Assembly: GCF_000208865.1 (NCBI RefSeq)
Contig: NC_018395.1
Coordinates: 2,883,920 to 2,947,919 of the forward strand
DNA: 64,000 bases
Direction of reading: 5' to 3'
DNA from: Neospora caninum Liverpool
Lineage: Eukaryota > Apicomplexa > Conoidasida > Eucoccidiorida > Sarcocystidae
The translations under genes were made by a program, and so were the position numbers. The notes beneath the pieces were generated by a model. It saw nothing but the letters and a program-made list of their open reading frames with translations. It ran no database searches and was not told the origin of the DNA. Below are positions 62,401 through 64,000 of this stretch, in pieces (within the stretch, counting starts at the first letter, position 1; every line of letters starts with the position of its first letter).

Positions 62401-64000
62401 GCAGGCTCAGCAGTGGGGGTTCCGAGGCGGGAGAGACGGTGGGAGAAACCCGAGACGAGACAGCCTACAGCGGGTCAAACAGAGGGCAGAGGCAACCCGA
62501 AGAGCCAGAGAAGGCCTCGTTCCGTGGAGCGCGAAAGCGCGAAAGAGAGACGGGGAGACAACAGACCGAAGATGAAGGAGAAGAGGGAAGCGAAGGGCGG
62601 TCGGGTGTCGAGGTCGCCGTGGAGAGAAACGTGAAGGAGCGAGTTCGCTCTTTTCCCCGGACGATTCGAGAGGCGCCGGCTTCGGCCTTCGACCTCCCGG
62701 CCTCTCTTTCTTCTCTTTTGACTTCCCTGCAAGGTCGGCTCTCCGCGAGTCCAACAAACAGAGTCAGAAAGACAGAGGCGGGAGCTCGAGACGCGAATCG
62801 ACCCAGGCAAGCCGACGCGCGTGGCGGTGACGAAAGAGCAGAAGAACAAGAAGAAGAAGAAGAAGGAAGGGAAGAAGAAAGAGCAGAGGGGCGTCCTTTG
62901 GTCGCCGGCCGTCAGTTCGGGAAGGGGTCTGAGCCAGAGGAGCCTAGGCCCGGCGAGAGGAAGAGAGATCATCCTTTCTTCTTCTCCTTGATGTCTCCTC
63001 CCTCTTCTCTCGTAGACCAGGAGGACAGAGGGCAGTCATCGTTTTCTTCTTCTCCCGCGTCTCCGTCTTCAGTTTCGTCGCTTTTCCGCGCACAGCCGCC
63101 TGCGTTCCGAACAGTCAGAGAAACACATCCGTCTCTCGCCGAAAACCGAGATAAAGTGCATGCAGGCGCTGGGAGCCCGGCCGTCAGCAGGTCGCCCGCG
63201 CCTGCGTCAGAATTGAAGGGCGCGGAACTCACCGAGAAACTCCGGCGCATCGTCGAACGTGCAGCGCATGCAAGTCTCCAGAGACAAGAGGCAGAAGATG
63301 AGATACAAGGGGAAGAGGAAATAGGAGAGGACGAAGACACAGAAGAGGCAGACGGTACAACAGAAGAGGAAAGGGTGCAAAGAGGCCATGAGAGGGAAGA
63401 CGCACCGCGTCAGCCATCCAGGACACCGTGGGAGGGAGACCGAGAGGGGGGCGCACTGGGCGCGCTTCCTTGCCCTCTGGAGTCGTCGACTCTCTCCTCG
63501 ACTTTGCTTCTTTCCGAGCTCGCTCCTCTGCTAGAGGAAGAGGCAGGCGAATTTGTCGGGGCACACGTGCCGGCGCCGCGCGACGCAGAGCCGGACCGTG
63601 CGTCGTGGGGGGTGGGCGAAAACGCGGAAGTGAACGACCCGCCGAGCGACCGAGGAAGAGAAAGTGCAGGCAGTCTCTCAAGTCGCACGTCTGCCTATCC
63701 GTTCCACGCGTTCCCCACTCGTGGGGCTCTGCCGCCGATCTCCGAGAGCCAGAACGAAACGAGTTCGTCTCTCTCGCCTGAGGCGCCGGGAGCCCTGGAG
63801 GCGTCGACGGATCGGCTAGCTGTCTCCACGCGGTCGGAAGTGGCCGTGGAGCTCGCGGACGACGCCGAAGAGCCAGGCGACACCGAGGCGGAGCTCCGCA
63901 AGCTGCTGGCGCGGCTCGAACGTCTTGAGGGGCTGCACAGATCGGAGGTTCTCAGCGAGGCGCCAGAGGAACGCCAGTCTCTGCTGGAAGTCCCGAAGTC
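45943..64000 (+). CDS. Giant SFI1-like centrin-binding-repeat protein, 3' end beyond the window
   Basis: SFI1 proteins are long helical filaments at centrosomes or spindle poles; each repeat binds a centrin. Fourteen exons fit in phase: 45943-48546, 49025-50026, 50551-51221, 51807-52038, 52853-53180, 53497-55649, 55933-56340, 56657-56796, 57039-57171, 57653-58005, 58473-58926, 59436-59736, 60324-60591 and 61112 onward. They give at least about 3,978 residues. Repeats follow the form L-x-x-x-F-x-x-W-R, for example LSRVFAAWRKS, VARAFRAWRQV, LQRLFRAWRQL, LHRVFSRWRAA and LRTAWRGWRKV; I count more than 40. Yeast and human SFI1 are far shorter. The start is uncertain: ATG 45943 or in-frame ATG 46747 (MAADWTDAELL, better context). 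In coccidia the likely site is the bipartite centrosome (inference). Confidence 0.86.
51437..51660. repeat. Two (TA)n tracts in an SFI1-like intron
   Basis: A pure AT run at 51437-51480 and a TATA/TATGCA-rich run at about 51616-51660, both inside intron 51222-51806. Confidence 0.9.
55724..55760. repeat. (TA)n tract in an SFI1-like intron
   Basis: 37 bp of TA alternation inside intron 55650-55932. Confidence 0.9.
56440..56469. repeat. (TA)n tract in an SFI1-like intron, followed by GT-rich sequence
   Basis: 30 bp of TA alternation inside intron 56341-56656; GT-rich runs follow at about 56535-56572. Confidence 0.9.
60773..60790. repeat. Short (TA)n tract in an SFI1-like intron
   Basis: 18 bp of AT alternation flanked by TA/CA-rich sequence inside intron 60592-61111. 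Confidence 0.85.
61112..64000 (+). other. Terminal SFI1-like exon: 2.9-kb open frame rich in Ser, Arg and Glu, running off the right edge
   Basis: The acceptor TTCAACTTCCAG at 61111 supplies one base that completes Ser after the 60591 donor. In that frame (codons starting at 61113) I read about 962 codons without a stop to the window edge. Content is low-complexity: RRRRSRSPPRDE near the start, a Glu tract near 62.85 kb, and Ser clusters. Near the end an amphipathic segment appears (ELRKLLARLERLEGLH), which could open a coiled coil. A donor within this stretch remains possible. Confidence 0.72.

Noticed and set aside
1..64000. Search for tRNA, rRNA, transposon ends, CRISPR arrays or organelle-derived inserts
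   Set aside because: Nothing recognisable by eye on either strand; a tRNA scan would be needed to exclude small RNA genes.

Overview
The window looks like nuclear DNA of a coccidian apicomplexan, of the Toxoplasma/Neospora/Hammondia type. It has large multi-exon genes, short GT-AG introns, reading frames full of Ser/Pro/Arg/Glu-rich insertions, many (TA)n tracts inside introns, and flagellar genes in the same locus. The genus is an inference; I have not compared it with any database. No rRNA, tRNA, transposon, CRISPR array or prokaryotic feature was recognised.

Four large protein-coding genes fill almost all of the 64 kb. (1) 163-17298, minus: CFAP46, a TPR-type protein of the axonemal central apparatus, apparently complete from ATG to stop. 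(2) 18734-25930, plus: a kinesin, with P-loop, switch I and switch II intact, a coiled coil and a long disordered tail. Its 13 proposed exons join in phase and give about 1,182 residues. (3) 26727-42276, minus: a very large HEAT-type protein whose N-terminal exon resembles exportin-4/7 karyopherins, heavily interrupted by low-complexity insertions. (4) 45943 to beyond 64000, plus: a giant SFI1-like centrin-binding-repeat protein with more than 40 Trp-centred repeats, followed by a Ser/Arg/Glu-rich exon of about 2.9 kb that runs off the right edge.

The layout alternates. Genes 1 and 2 are divergent and share a 1.4-kb upstream region. Genes 2 and 3 converge on a 0.8-kb gap. Genes 3 and 4 are divergent across 3.7 kb. 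Three of the four products act on microtubule structures (axoneme, motor, centrosome). In coccidia only the male gamete carries flagella, so CFAP46 is probably a gamete-stage gene, whereas SFI1-like and exportin-like proteins would be expected in dividing cells. I see no evidence that the four genes form one system.

Exon borders were found by eye from splice sites and phase. Those of the kinesin and the SFI1-like gene are phase-consistent throughout. Those of CFAP46 and the exportin-like gene are partly exact and partly approximate.
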